Numbered from the stretch's first letter, positions 29,451-38,464 are shown. The stretch: DNA of 64,000 nt from Rhizobium sp. 18065 (GCF_902706095.1 NZ_CACSJP010000001.1:744001-808000); one strand, 5' to 3'. The notes: generated by a model not told the origin, from the sequence alone. Made by a program: numbers and translations.

Positions 29451-31130
29451 TCAGTTGCGCGCGTCGAGCGAGCGCGAGACCAGGATCACCGGGATCAGAC
29501 CTGCCAGGATGATGATCAGGGCGGCAACGGAACTGTCCTGCGCCATGCCGCGCGAGGCATCCTCGTAGACGAGGGTCGCCAGCGTGTTGAAGTTGAACGG
29601 TCGGAGCAGGATCGTCGCCGACAATTCCTTCAGGGTTTCGATGAAAACCAGCAGCGCAGCGGTAAGGACCGCGGGCCTCAGGTTGGGCAGTAGCACTTCG
29701 CGCAAGGTTTGCAGTCCGGAGCGGCCGAGCGTGCGCGACGCCATGTCGAGATGCGGCGAGAGCTTCTGGAAACCGGCGTCTATGGTGCCTTCCGCCATGG
29801 TCAGGAACCGCACGGTATAGGCATAGACGATGGCAAAACCGGTGCCGGACAACAGGAGCCCGGTCGAGATGCCAAGATGCGCGCGCAGGAAGCCGTCGAT
29901 CGCATTGTCGAACGCAGCAAGCGGGATCAGCACCCCGATGCCGAGCACGGTGCCGGGGATGCCATAGCCGAGCGAGGCAAGCCGGCTGGCGCCGGTCGCA
30001 AGCCGCGAGCGGTCGCTGCGGGCCGCGTAGGACAAGACGAAGGCCAGGATCACCGTTAGGAGGGCGGCAGACGAGGAGACCAGCGCGGAGTTCCACAGCG
30101 CCTTGATCAACCGCGGCTCGAGGAAGCCGTCGAGGCGGCGCAGCGCAAAGCCGCCCATGACGACAACGGGGATGACGAAACCGACCAGGATGGGGATGAT
30201 GCAAAACAGCGCGGCCAAAAAGCCTCGCGCGCCGAAAAGCCGCAGCCGCACCGCATCGGCAACGACGGACGTGGTCTTGTGGCTGGCAAAACGCTGGCGT
30301 TTGCGCGCATGACGCTCGACCAGCAGCAGCAGCACCACGAAGATCAGCATGACGCAGGCGATCTGCGCCGCACCCGCCAGGCTGCCGCGGTTGAGCCAGG
30401 TATCGAAGATCGAAAACGTCAGCGTCTGCACGCCGAGATATTCCACAGCCCCGATATCGTTCAGCGTTTCCATCATCACCAAAGTCAGGCCGATCATGAT
30501 CGCCGGCCGTGCCATCGGGATCTGGACCTTGGCAAACACCCGCAATGGCCCGGCGCCCAGCGTGCGGGCGACGTCGGCCGCGGCTCGCCCCTGCATCAGG
30601 AACATCGAGCGGCAGGCGAGATAGACGTACGGGTAGAGGACTGCCGACATGACGAGCACCGCGCCGCCCAGCGAGCGCACGTCGAAGAAACTGTAGTCCC
30701 GCGCGGTCCTGAAGCCGAAGATCGTGCGATAAAGCGTCTGCACCGGACCGGTAAAATCGAGGAATTCCCCGAAGGCATAGGCCGCCAGATAGGACGGGAT
30801 GGCGAGCGGCAGCACCAGAGCCGGGGATAGCCAGCGGCGAAGAGGAAAGTCGCAAGCCGCCACCAGCCAGGCGGTCCCGATGCCGAAAAGTGCTGTCACT
30901 GCGCCGGTCAGGACCAGCAGCCAGAGGGTCTGGAGACCGGCGCGCGGCACGACGTTCATCAGCATATGCTGCCAGTTCTCGACGTCACCGGAAAAGCCGA
31001 TGACGAAGATTGCGGCAATCGGCATGAACACGACGGCGGCAACGACCAGGGCCGCCTTGGTGGCGGCGCCGATCCTGCTGCGGGCGGGTTTCATCCGAGG
31101 GGTGGCGACCGGGCGCGCGTCAGAGGCCAA
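29451..31130 (-). CDS. fbpB: Iron(III) ABC transporter permease with two fused permease domains
   Basis: A 559-aa inner-membrane protein with two tandem MetI-like domains (about residues 30-270 and 300-555) and about 12 helices. Both EAA loops are visible: ADVARTLGAGPLRVFAKVQI near 190 and DMASRTLGRSGLQTLREVLL near 468. Fused permeases of this size are typical of FbpB/SfuB/AfuB. The start is taken as a TTG at 31130 because AAGGA precedes it; the ATG at 31094 has no such site. No ATPase gene is adjacent, and a matching binding protein (fbpA) lies about 18 kb away. Thiamine-type permeases are a less likely alternative. Confidence 0.85.
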   Translation of the reverse strand: MASDARPVATPRMKPARSRIGAATKAALVVAAVVFMPIAAIFVIGFSGDVENWQHMLMNVVPRAGLQTLWLLVLTGAVTALFGIGTAWLVAACDFPLRRWLSPALVLPLAIPSYLAAYAFGEFLDFTGPVQTLYRTIFGFRTARDYSFFDVRSLGGAVLVMSAVLYPYVYLACRSMFLMQGRAAADVARTLGAGPLRVFAKVQIPMARPAIMIGLTLVMMETLNDIGAVEYLGVQTLTFSIFDTWLNRGSLAGAAQIACVMLIFVVLLLLVERHARKRQRFASHKTTSVVADAVRLRLFGARGFLAALFCIIPILVGFVIPVVVMGGFALRRLDGFLEPRLIKALWNSALVSSSAALLTVILAFVLSYAARSDRSRLATGASRLASLGYGIPGTVLGIGVLIPLAAFDNAIDGFLRAHLGISTGLLLSGTGFAIVYAYTVRFLTMAEGTIDAGFQKLSPHLDMASRTLGRSGLQTLREVLLPNLRPAVLTAALLVFIETLKELSATILLRPFNFNTLATLVYEDASRGMAQDSSVAALIIILAGLIPVILVSRSLDARN

Positions 31131-31228
31131 TCTGTCTGTCCTTGCGAAAGCGAAACTGGGTTTTCTCTAGCCGAAAGGCCGCGCAAAGGAAACGGGCACC
31201 TCGGCGGCACGGCCCTCTTGCCCGGTCT

Positions 31229-31876
31229 TCAGTTTTTGGCCGAGGCCAGGCTTTCGCTGATTAGCCGAACACCAAGCGCACCCATGACGGCGCCGGCTGC
31301 ACGGTCGATCCAGCGTTTGAAGCGCAGATACACGGCCTGTGAGCGCTTGGCGGAAAATGCCAGCGCGACGATAGCGTACCAGCCGGCTTCGACGAGGAAG
31401 ATCGACGGTGGCAGGATCAGCAGCACGGCCGCAGGCGGGTTCGCCGGCATCAGGGCGGCAAAAATGCTGGCATAGACCACGGCGGTTTTCGGATTGCTGA
31501 TCTGGGTTGCGAACGCGATTGCCAGGCATTGCCGGGCCGAGCGGCCGTCATAGGCGCCGGTTCCGACATCGGCGAGCGGCTGGCTGGCACCCTGCCAGAT
31601 CCGGATCCCCAGATAGACGAGATAGACGCCACCGAGAACCTTGAGCGTCAGATAGAGCCAGGCCACCTGCTGCAGGAGTGCGGTCAGCCCCGCGAGTGCA
31701 AGCGCTGCAAAAAGCGCACCGCCCAGGCCCATGCCAATGGCGGCTGCCAGACCGTGCAGGCGAGAGCGCGCGACGGAGAGGCGTGACACGAGGATGAAAC
31801 TCGGTCCGGGGCTCATCGCGCCGATCGCGATGGCACCGAGAATGCTGAACAGCGTGGCGGTCATGGTGAGGGTCAT
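31229..31876 (-). CDS. LysE-family amino-acid exporter
   Basis: A 215-aa inner-membrane protein with about six helices. The N-terminal GAIAIGAMSPGPSFILVSRL is the LysE/RhtB hallmark. KVLGGVYLVYLGIRIW and ATQISNPKTAVVYASIFAAL are further family blocks. It probably exports an amino acid or a related metabolite; substrate unknown. It is on the same strand as fbpB but separated by 98 bp. Confidence 0.88.
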   Translation of the reverse strand: MTLTMTATLFSILGAIAIGAMSPGPSFILVSRLSVARSRLHGLAAAIGMGLGGALFAALALAGLTALLQQVAWLYLTLKVLGGVYLVYLGIRIWQGASQPLADVGTGAYDGRSARQCLAIAFATQISNPKTAVVYASIFAALMPANPPAAVLLILPPSIFLVEAGWYAIVALAFSAKRSQAVYLRFKRWIDRAAGAVMGALGVRLISESLASAKN

Positions 31877-32022
31877 GGGCGCAGTCCTTCTGTCGGAGGA
31901 ATTGCCCAGGCGCGCGGCGGTCGGTTGATCCGCGCTCCCCGATGGGGCTCCATCTTGTTGCGCCAGTCACGCGGATTGCGAAGTATTTCCCCGATCTCGC
32001 CCGATTGCAAGATGCGCCCGTC

Positions 32023-35000
32023 TCAGTCGGCCAGCACCCGTGGCGATGGGAAGCTCACTTCGACCAGCGTGCCTTCGTTCGGCGCAGACGAGATGGCAAA
32101 GCTGGCGCGGTTGGCGTCGACCATGGCCTTTGTCAGCGGCAGGCCGAGGCCGGTGCCGTCGCCGCGGTTGCGCGGGCTGCCTGTCGAGACCTGGCGGAAG
32201 GGCTTCATCGCCTGTTCCAGTTCGGTCCGCGACATGCCGATGCCCGTGTCGCGGATCCTCAGCGCCACGCTGCCATTGGCTTCATATGCCGTCGAGACGA
32301 TGATCTGGCCGCCGGACGGGGTAAACCGGATGGCATTGGCGAGGATGTTGAGCACGATCTGCTTGATCGACCGGCTGTCGGCGACGACGCTCGGCACGGC
32401 CTGTGAAAGCGCAGTGCGAATGATCACCCGCTGGCTGTTGGCCTGCGGTTGGATGATCGACACGGCGGCCTGCACGGTCTCGTTGAGGCCGACGGCGGCG
32501 AAATCGAGATCCATTTCGCCGGCTTCGATCTTGGAAATGTCGAGCAGGTCGTTGACGATGTCGAGCACATGGCGGCCGGACCGGACGATGTCATGGGCGT
32601 ATTCGCCGTAACGCGGATGGCCGACCGGGCCGAAATGCTCATTGGCCATCATGTCGGCAAAACCGATGATCGCATTGAGCGGTGTGCGGATTTCGTGGCT
32701 GACCCGGGCGAGGAAGTCGGTCTTGTGGGCATTGGCGGTTTCGGCTGCACGCTTGGCATTGCGCAGCTCTTCTTCCGTGCGCTTCCACTGGGTGATGTCG
32801 CGGATGACCACGCAGAAACCGTTCGACGAGGTCAGCTTGCCGATCGTCATGAACAGCGGCAGGAAGCCGCCGGAGGCCTCGCGGCCGATCACTTCGCGAC
32901 CGTCGTTCAACACGCTCGCCACGCCATGGCCGGCAAGGCCGCTCAGATAGTCGAGGATCGACTTCTGGCTTTCATGGGCAAACAGCATGACAAACGGTTT
33001 GCCGCGCGTTTCCAGGTCGTCGAAATTGAACAGGGCGCTGGCGGCCCGGTTCATCGAGCGGATATCGCCATCGGCATCGAGGATCACCACGCCATCGGTC
33101 GCGGTCTCGAGGATCGAGCGCATTTCCTCGACCTCGACCCGGAGGCGAGCAGCCTCTCCGGCCTGGGCCGCCGTCATTTCCGGCTGGGCAGGCGCCGGGC
33201 GGGCTGCTTCCGGCTGCACGATCAGCGCCAGCATCAGGGCGCTTGCATCATCGAACCGTACCGACTGCAGCCGCGCGGTGACCGGCACCAGCGTGTCGTC
33301 GGCCCGCACAGCCACGACCCGGCCAGCCTGGTCACCGCTGGCGTCGAGATCCTGGCGCTGGATCAGCGCGTCGAGGCCACCGGATTGTTCGAGTTCGTCC
33401 AGCGAGGCATAGCCGGTCAGCGAGAAGAATTCCGGATTGGCATGGATCAGCCTGTCGCCGACATGCACAAGCAGCGCCACCGGCATCAGGTCGACGATCT
33501 CGGCCGTCAGGCTTTTTTCACGTTTCAGCGGCAGGCCTTCAAGCAGTGGTGCTGCCGGCTGCGCGCGCTCTTCACGCGGCGCATCGGATTGGTCTGCCGG
33601 TGTCGAAGATGGTGTTGTTGTTACTGTTCTCGACGGCATTTCTGCGGTGGCCGCTGCCGGGACTTCGGCAGCATCGGGCTCCGGTGCGGTGCCGCTCGTC
33701 TTTGCCTGCAGGCTTTCACTCAGCGATTCTTCGACCTTGGCACGCAGGCCCATCGGATCGAGCTTGCGGCCGATCTCGCGGAATGCGGCCTGCTCGCCGG
33801 GGGAAAGGCCGTCACGGTTGCGCGTGCGGTGCTCTTCCAGTTGAACGATTTTCTCCGGTCTGGCGACGGGCCGAACCGGCTCCATGATGCGCAGCACCGG
33901 CGGCTCGACGGAGCGGAACGGAGCCGACGGGATCAGGCTGAGCGGCTTTGTCAGGTCCTCGACATCGACATCGGTCTCAGGCTCAATCGCCTCGTGTGCC
34001 GTGTCTCCCGCTGGAAGATCATCCGCATTCTGATCGTCGGGCGTGTCGCCATCGATCTCACCGGCTTTCGCCAGTTCCTCGACCGCGTCGTCCGCCGCCT
34101 CGGCTTCCACGAATTCTGCTGGGGCCTCATCGAGCGCTTCGGCCTGCGTTTCGAGAAATTCCGGCGTTTCGTCGGCGAACCGGTAGGCGCGGAACTCGTC
34201 CTCGTCTTCCTCTTCCTCAACGGTCGTTTCAGGGGCAGCGCTCGCAAACACCGCCGGTGCATCCGCAACGACTGCGGCCTCGGGTACTTGCGGCACGAAG
34301 GTCAGGCCGGTGGCATTCGGATCTTCGACAGCATCGCCGACCCGCACGATGCCAAAGCCGCGGAAGCCGTCGAAATCGCGGTTGCGCGTATAGGTCGGCA
34401 GGGCGGCCAGATCGACGGGTACCATCAGGCTGGTACCTTCGGCTGGCCAGTAGATCGTCTTGCCGGACCAGGTGTCGCGTTTCTTCAGCAGTTCGCCGAT
34501 CTTGCCGTCGGGATCGAGATTGAACAGGGCGGCGAGATCGGAAAAGGCAACGCCGTTGATATCGGCCGCATGTGGACCGACGGCCTCGGCAAATTCGCCG
34601 GAGACCTCGCTGAAACGGCCCTCCGCATCGATCTTCCAGACAAAGCGCGCGGCGCGGCGCTCTCGCGAGAAAACGAAGGGATCGTCCTGCGACGCAAGCG
34701 TGTCTTCGGTCGCGACGCCGGCTTGAGGCTCGGTCTTGTCGACAAGCGGCGGTTCGGCCGCAATCGGCTCGCCCGGCAGATCCGCCGGTGACGGCACGAA
34801 GACTTTATCATTCGACGCAAGTGCCCCGGAATGCTCGGCCGTTTCCACGGCTTCCGCAAAGGCGGCCTCCTCGCGCGACGCGTCGTCCGCCGCGATCTCC
34901 GTCGCCAGGTCGACCGGCGGCGCGTCTGCCGGGTCGACTTCGGTGCGCACTTCGGTGTCGCTTCCCCCGTCGCTTGCCGTCTCGCTTGCCATGTCGGCAG

Positions 35001-36444
35001 CCTCGTCGCCGGTCAGCGGCTCTGCCTGATCCTCAGCAACACCCTCGCCAAGATCGTCCACGACGGCCTCGGCCTGCGCATAACCTTCTGCCTCGATCTC
35101 CTCGGCAGGCATGTCGGATGCCGCATCGCCAATAACTTCGCCAACACCATCATCAGCGGTCGTCGCTTCCGCCGGCGCCGCATCGTCGCCCGACAGTTCA
35201 TCGCCATAGCTCTCGACCGAGCCGAGCGCGTCGGCTGCAATATCCTCGGCCGAGACCTCGATTTCCTCGATCGTGCCGATCGCGGCAATCACACTGTCGA
35301 AGGGTGCCGAGGCAAAGCCGCCGGTGTCGGTGGCCGCAGGCAGCGCCTCGATGGCCTCGGCGCGGGCGGTCTCTTCGCCCTTGTCCGTGGCAAGGTCTTC
35401 CGCTGGCATTTCTGCATCCACCAACGGGGTCGCCTCAACCGGTTCGAATACCTCTGTGCCGGCCATCTCGTCTTCGGCCACGTTGTCGCTGGCCACGTCG
35501 TCGCTGGCCATGTCCTCGCTGGCCATGTCTTCGACAATCGCCACAGTCGCTGGCGCGACGGGTTCGTCGATGGCTGGCTCTTCCACAGGAGCGACCGCGA
35601 CAACCGGCTGCGCCGGGGCGGGCTCGGAAGCGGTAAGATGCTCCACCACCGTCTCTTCGACGACGGCAGCCTGCGTCACTGCAGCCTGCACCACCTCTGC
35701 CTGCACCACCTCTGCCGGCGCAGCAGGTTCGGCAAAGTCGGCGCTCGGATCCATCTGGCCGAGAATGGTCTCGACGGCAAACAGCAGATGCAGCGCCGGC
35801 TCGTCCGAGATCTTGCCGATCGCCGCCGGCAGATAGCCACGCCCGGTCGGGATCGGCCGCTTGACCAGCCGGTCGCTTTCGCCCGATGTCAGCTTGACCA
35901 AAGTCCGGGCGGTATGCGGGGTAATGCCGAGGGCGGCGAACTGGCCGGACGAGGCGACCACCTGGCCGTCGCCGTCAAACACCGCCATATGCGTATCGGG
36001 ATCGTCGAAGCCGGCCATCAGCTCCTGCGCCAGATCCACGAGGCTGGCCGGCTTGCCGATTGGCGGGATCGCCACGAGCACGACTGGCTCGCCGCGCCGG
36101 ATCTCGACGAGTTCGGCCACGGCCGTCACCGGCACTTTCTGGAAGCCGGAGGTGATGCGCAGCATCAGGCTGCGGCTGTCGCCGGTCTTGACCAGTTGCC
36201 GCGCCGCCGCCTCGATCTGGCGAAACGTCACGTCGCTGCGGTTCGGCCCTTCCTCGAGAAAATCATAGATCGAGGCGCTGCCGAAGAAGCGCGCGCCGGC
36301 GCCATTGGTCCACAATACCCGCTCCAGCTTCGGCGAAAACACCATCAGCGCTTCGCCGCGCGAAAGCCGCGGGCGGATCTTGTCGTTTACGGCGACATCG
36401 ATGAATGGGTATTGGGCTGGCATCAGCGGACCTGTCGTTTCCAT
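32023..36444 (-). CDS. Very large PAS-domain sensor histidine kinase, PdhS/DivJ/PleC-like
   Basis: A 1473-aa cytosolic sensor kinase without transmembrane helices. The C-terminus holds a PAS domain (about 1105-1220), the phosphoacceptor segment RVSHEIRTPLNAIIGFADMM with H1250, and an HATPase domain with RIRDTGIGMS and GDGTGLGLPLTKAMVD. The NERYxDY-like PRYGEYAHDIVRSG after the H-box resembles DivJ/PleC/PdhS kinases that act on DivK in cell-cycle control. Between about 230 and 560 and again at 740-900 it is an acidic Ala/Glu/Asp-rich region with 15-bp tandem repeats. The ATG at 36444 is preferred to a TTG at 36459. Exact partner unknown. Confidence 0.85.
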   Translation of the reverse strand: METTGPLMPAQYPFIDVAVNDKIRPRLSRGEALMVFSPKLERVLWTNGAGARFFGSASIYDFLEEGPNRSDVTFRQIEAAARQLVKTGDSRSLMLRITSGFQKVPVTAVAELVEIRRGEPVVLVAIPPIGKPASLVDLAQELMAGFDDPDTHMAVFDGDGQVVASSGQFAALGITPHTARTLVKLTSGESDRLVKRPIPTGRGYLPAAIGKISDEPALHLLFAVETILGQMDPSADFAEPAAPAEVVQAEVVQAAVTQAAVVEETVVEHLTASEPAPAQPVVAVAPVEEPAIDEPVAPATVAIVEDMASEDMASDDVASDNVAEDEMAGTEVFEPVEATPLVDAEMPAEDLATDKGEETARAEAIEALPAATDTGGFASAPFDSVIAAIGTIEEIEVSAEDIAADALGSVESYGDELSGDDAAPAEATTADDGVGEVIGDAASDMPAEEIEAEGYAQAEAVVDDLGEGVAEDQAEPLTGDEAADMASETASDGGSDTEVRTEVDPADAPPVDLATEIAADDASREEAAFAEAVETAEHSGALASNDKVFVPSPADLPGEPIAAEPPLVDKTEPQAGVATEDTLASQDDPFVFSRERRAARFVWKIDAEGRFSEVSGEFAEAVGPHAADINGVAFSDLAALFNLDPDGKIGELLKKRDTWSGKTIYWPAEGTSLMVPVDLAALPTYTRNRDFDGFRGFGIVRVGDAVEDPNATGLTFVPQVPEAAVVADAPAVFASAAPETTVEEEEDEDEFRAYRFADETPEFLETQAEALDEAPAEFVEAEAADDAVEELAKAGEIDGDTPDDQNADDLPAGDTAHEAIEPETDVDVEDLTKPLSLIPSAPFRSVEPPVLRIMEPVRPVARPEKIVQLEEHRTRNRDGLSPGEQAAFREIGRKLDPMGLRAKVEESLSESLQAKTSGTAPEPDAAEVPAAATAEMPSRTVTTTPSSTPADQSDAPREERAQPAAPLLEGLPLKREKSLTAEIVDLMPVALLVHVGDRLIHANPEFFSLTGYASLDELEQSGGLDALIQRQDLDASGDQAGRVVAVRADDTLVPVTARLQSVRFDDASALMLALIVQPEAARPAPAQPEMTAAQAGEAARLRVEVEEMRSILETATDGVVILDADGDIRSMNRAASALFNFDDLETRGKPFVMLFAHESQKSILDYLSGLAGHGVASVLNDGREVIGREASGGFLPLFMTIGKLTSSNGFCVVIRDITQWKRTEEELRNAKRAAETANAHKTDFLARVSHEIRTPLNAIIGFADMMANEHFGPVGHPRYGEYAHDIVRSGRHVLDIVNDLLDISKIEAGEMDLDFAAVGLNETVQAAVSIIQPQANSQRVIIRTALSQAVPSVVADSRSIKQIVLNILANAIRFTPSGGQIIVSTAYEANGSVALRIRDTGIGMSRTELEQAMKPFRQVSTGSPRNRGDGTGLGLPLTKAMVDANRASFAISSAPNEGTLVEVSFPSPRVLAD
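35471..35530. repeat. Four tandem 15-bp repeats inside the histidine kinase gene
   Basis: Four 15-bp units, of the form TCGCTGGCCAYGTCN, run without gaps. On the coding strand each adds five residues (forms of DMASE/DVASD). The first copy is the most diverged. They lie in the acidic disordered-looking region and are in frame, so copy number can change without breaking the gene. Confidence 0.8.
35684..35713. repeat. Two exact 15-bp tandem repeats in the histidine kinase gene
   Basis: GCCTGCACCACCTCT occurs twice back to back, giving the repeated EVVQA on the protein. Related, more diverged copies (AVTQA, AVVEE) follow on the coding strand, so the array is longer at protein level. Confidence 0.75.
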
Positions 36445-36566
36445 TGCCTTCAGGCACAAATTAACAGATTTTTAATAGCTAGCGAGGCCCCCGGGGTCCA
36501 GCAATGCGGTTTTGTTTCGGAAGGTAAGGTTAATCCGCAAGCATGTTCGAGCCGAAAATTTCATAT

Positions 36567-36611
36567 TGCACTGCACAAAAATATTGCAATGCACCATCGT
36601 CGATGCTATAT
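36567..36611 (+). promoter_or_regulatory. Phasin promoter with two PhaR-like operator sites
   Basis: Two TGC-N3-GCA sites, TGCACTGCA (36567-36575) and TGCAATGCA (36585-36593), sit 18 bp apart, about two helical turns. A candidate promoter is TTGCAA (36584-36589), 16-bp spacer, CTATAT (36606-36611). The second site overlaps the -35, so a bound repressor would block polymerase. The spacing and sequence fit PhaR/AniA, which represses phasin genes until polyhydroxybutyrate accumulates. Confidence 0.6.
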
Positions 36612-36671
36612 CAGCAATATCAGTGCAAAAGAGGGGTCCGCAAAAACCCCACCAGATGAGGAAATGCGATT

Positions 36672-37109
36672 ATGACCAAGGATGTATTCTCTTTCACCGC
36701 CTTCGATCCGTCCAAGATGCAGGAAAGCCTCCGCGACTTCGCCGAAAAGGGCGCAGCCCAGTCGAAGGACGCCTACGCCAAGCTGAAGACCGCGACCGAA
36801 GAAGCCACCAAGACGGTTGAAGCCACCGTGCAGACCGCCCAGGCCGGCACTGTCGAAATCGGCCTCAAGGCCATCGACGCGCTGCGCACCAATGCCGAAA
36901 TGTCGCTCTCGCACATGGAAGCGCTGCTCGGCGTCAAGTCGGTTGCCGAACTCGTCGAACTGCAGACCTCCTTCATCCGCAAGCAGGCTGAAGTGACGGT
37001 CGAACAGGCCAAGTCGATCCAGGAAACTGCCAAGAAGGTCGCCGAAACCGTGACCAAGCCTGGCAAGGAAGCCGCTGAAAAGGTCATGTCGACCTTCAAG
37101 GTCGCCTGA
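36672..37109 (+). CDS. phaP: Phasin family protein
   Basis: A 145-aa amphipathic helical protein predicted to coat polyhydroxybutyrate granules. It is almost all Ala/Lys/Glu/Thr and contains long coiled-coil-like stretches (AAQSKDAYAKLKTATEEATK) and the phasin-type LLGVKSVAELVELQTSFIRK near residue 85. There are no cysteines or signal peptide. It is flanked by a PhaR-like operator region upstream and a strong terminator at 37151. Phasin_2-like proteins unrelated to granules exist, but the operator supports the granule role. Confidence 0.88.
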   Translation: MTKDVFSFTAFDPSKMQESLRDFAEKGAAQSKDAYAKLKTATEEATKTVEATVQTAQAGTVEIGLKAIDALRTNAEMSLSHMEALLGVKSVAELVELQTSFIRKQAEVTVEQAKSIQETAKKVAETVTKPGKEAAEKVMSTFKVA

Positions 37110-37150
37110 TCCACGCATAAGGCGCGATAATCGCCTGAAATAATTCTGAA

Positions 37151-37176
37151 GGGTCGGGCTTATGCCCGGCCCTTTT
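37151..37176 (+). terminator. Intrinsic terminator after phaP
   Basis: GGGTCGGGC (37151-37159) pairs with GCCCGGCCC (37164-37172), with one T-G pair, followed by TTTT. Loop TTAT. Confidence 0.85.
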
Positions 37177-37234
37177 CACATCCCCCAGCCTTTTTAGCAT
37201 ACCCAGTCCTTTTCACAGACAATGCAGAAAAGGC

Positions 37235-37263
37235 TTGAAAAAGATTCCGTCTGCTCGTATGTG
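37235..37263 (+). promoter_or_regulatory. Promoter of tRNA-His
   Basis: TTGAAA (37235-37240), a 17-bp spacer and TATGTG (37258-37263) lie 32 bp before the mature tRNA start. A plausible vegetative promoter. Confidence 0.45.
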
Positions 37264-37295
37264 ACCCCTCGACGGCGTCAGCGACGCGGTCATGT

Positions 37296-37372
37296 GCGGT
37301 TGTAGCTCAGTTGGTTAGAGCGCAGGTTTGTGGCACCTGAGGTCGGAGGTTCAATTCCCCCCAACCGTACCA
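37296..37372 (+). tRNA. tRNA-His (anticodon GTG)
   Basis: A full cloverleaf of 77 nt. Acceptor 37296-37302 (GCGGTTG) pairs with CAACCGT, closing with a G-T pair, then A73 and an encoded CCA. The anticodon stem CAGGT/ACCTG encloses TTGTGGC with GTG at 37330-37332. The T-arm has GGTTCAATTCC. The base before position 1 is T, so the G-1 found in most tRNA-His is not encoded; loss of G-1 with A73 is known in some alphaproteobacteria. A T-run follows at 37373-37377. Confidence 0.95.
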
Positions 37373-37498
37373 TTTTTCCCCGTTATTCATATGGTGTCAG
37401 CGGTTATGACGTTGAAGCTTGCGGCGCGAAATCGAAATTTACGGATTGCTCACTGCCTTTGAAAGCCCTGATGTCTCGCGTTGGTCTCCATAGTAAAC

Positions 37499-38215
37499 CT
37501 AGGCGGATGATTGAATCCGTGCGACCTGCGGCACCAATTCGTAGATAATTTTCAGATCGACTTCAGAAAGGCCCACTGTGAGGTACGAGGAAAAGATACT
37601 TCGCGCACTAGTGGGGTGAGAGTCGCGAAGCTTCACAGTGAGCGTTTTGGTGTTTAGCTGGGAAAACATCCCGACGTGGCCGAAATAATTCGGGTGGCAG
37701 CGTTCCGAGAGACGGTGGTAGTGATCTGCAACACCTTTCAATCTGTGATCCAGTCTTGTGATCTCTGTTAGAATATTGGTGCTTTGAAGTTCGGGGCTGT
37801 CAGCCAAAATATCCTTATCTCGTGTCGAAAATGTCATCTTGTCGCAGGTCGCATTTAGAGATGACACGTCCTTATTCGCTACCATTTTTTCTGTTTGGTG
37901 TCGCAGTGTCGAAATGACGGCTTCTGTTTCAATTAGCGCGCGTCCGCTTAGGATCGCCCCCAGGTCGTTGCTTCCATTCCAGCAAATACACAGCGCATCG
38001 GCTAACTGAACCACCCGGTGCTGTAGTGACTGAGAAAGTCGAAATAGCTTCCAGGCGAGCTTCGACTGGGCGAAAATTCCCGAGACATTAATTTCGATTG
38101 CCCGTTCATCTGCTAGTCTCTGTAAAGCTGAATTGGTGGTCGCGACCTGTTCTTTGTCGTCCGCCTCAAGACGGCGATCCCATACGAGGCTCACAGGATC
38201 TCGCAGCGCTACCAA
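37499..38215 (-). CDS. Orphan hypothetical protein, AT-richer than its surroundings
   Basis: A 238-aa soluble, mainly helical protein with no recognised motif. The layout, with QSLQHRVVQLADALCICWNG and SGRALIETEAVISTLRHQTE, resembles the helical DUF5677/HEPN-like proteins of accessory loci, but this is a guess. The start is a TTG at 38215 with AAAGGA at about 8 nt; the codon use is visibly less GC-rich than the neighbours. It lies directly after tRNA-His, a common integration site. No integrase or direct repeat was seen. Confidence 0.65.
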   Translation of the reverse strand: MVALRDPVSLVWDRRLEADDKEQVATTNSALQRLADERAIEINVSGIFAQSKLAWKLFRLSQSLQHRVVQLADALCICWNGSNDLGAILSGRALIETEAVISTLRHQTEKMVANKDVSSLNATCDKMTFSTRDKDILADSPELQSTNILTEITRLDHRLKGVADHYHRLSERCHPNYFGHVGMFSQLNTKTLTVKLRDSHPTSARSIFSSYLTVGLSEVDLKIIYELVPQVARIQSSA

Positions 38216-38406
38216 GTTAACCGTCCTTTCAACGCCAACCCCATCCCCGCTATCAGCCAGCCAACCACCCCAGTATCTGAAAATCGCATCCTACAATCTA
38301 CGGAGCATTAGCCGCATCATGACGATCTCTCAGGGGTTGTCTACGTCAGCAAGCTGAACCGCATCGAGTTTGCCGGAGTCCATATTTCCTAATACCACCA
38401 CCAACG

Positions 38407-38435
38407 AAAAACCCCGCCATGTTTCCATGACGGGG
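38407..38435 (-). terminator. Intrinsic terminator of ilvE
   Basis: CCCCGTCATG and CATGGCGGGG (minus strand, 38435-38412) form a 10-bp stem with a GAAA loop, followed by TTTTT (38411-38407). Confidence 0.9.
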
Positions 38436-38464
38436 TCCCAAAACCTCACACATCCGCCAGCCGC

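Noticed and set aside
29353..29568. A 71-codon plus-strand frame over the terminator at 29400
   Set aside because: It runs through the intrinsic terminator and then antisense to the end of fbpB; only its first part is unaccounted for, and that fits the structured RNA better.
35471..35713. Possible CRISPR-like array
   Set aside because: The 15-bp repeats are contiguous, in frame with the histidine kinase and have no spacers.
32449..36675. Two long plus-strand frames across the histidine kinase
   Set aside because: They are antisense to a gene with clear PAS/HK domains and have shadow-type composition (Arg/Gly/Asp-rich).
37373..38464. Genomic island with integrase at tRNA-His
   Set aside because: A single AT-richer gene is present, but no integrase, transposase or repeated tRNA 3' end was found.
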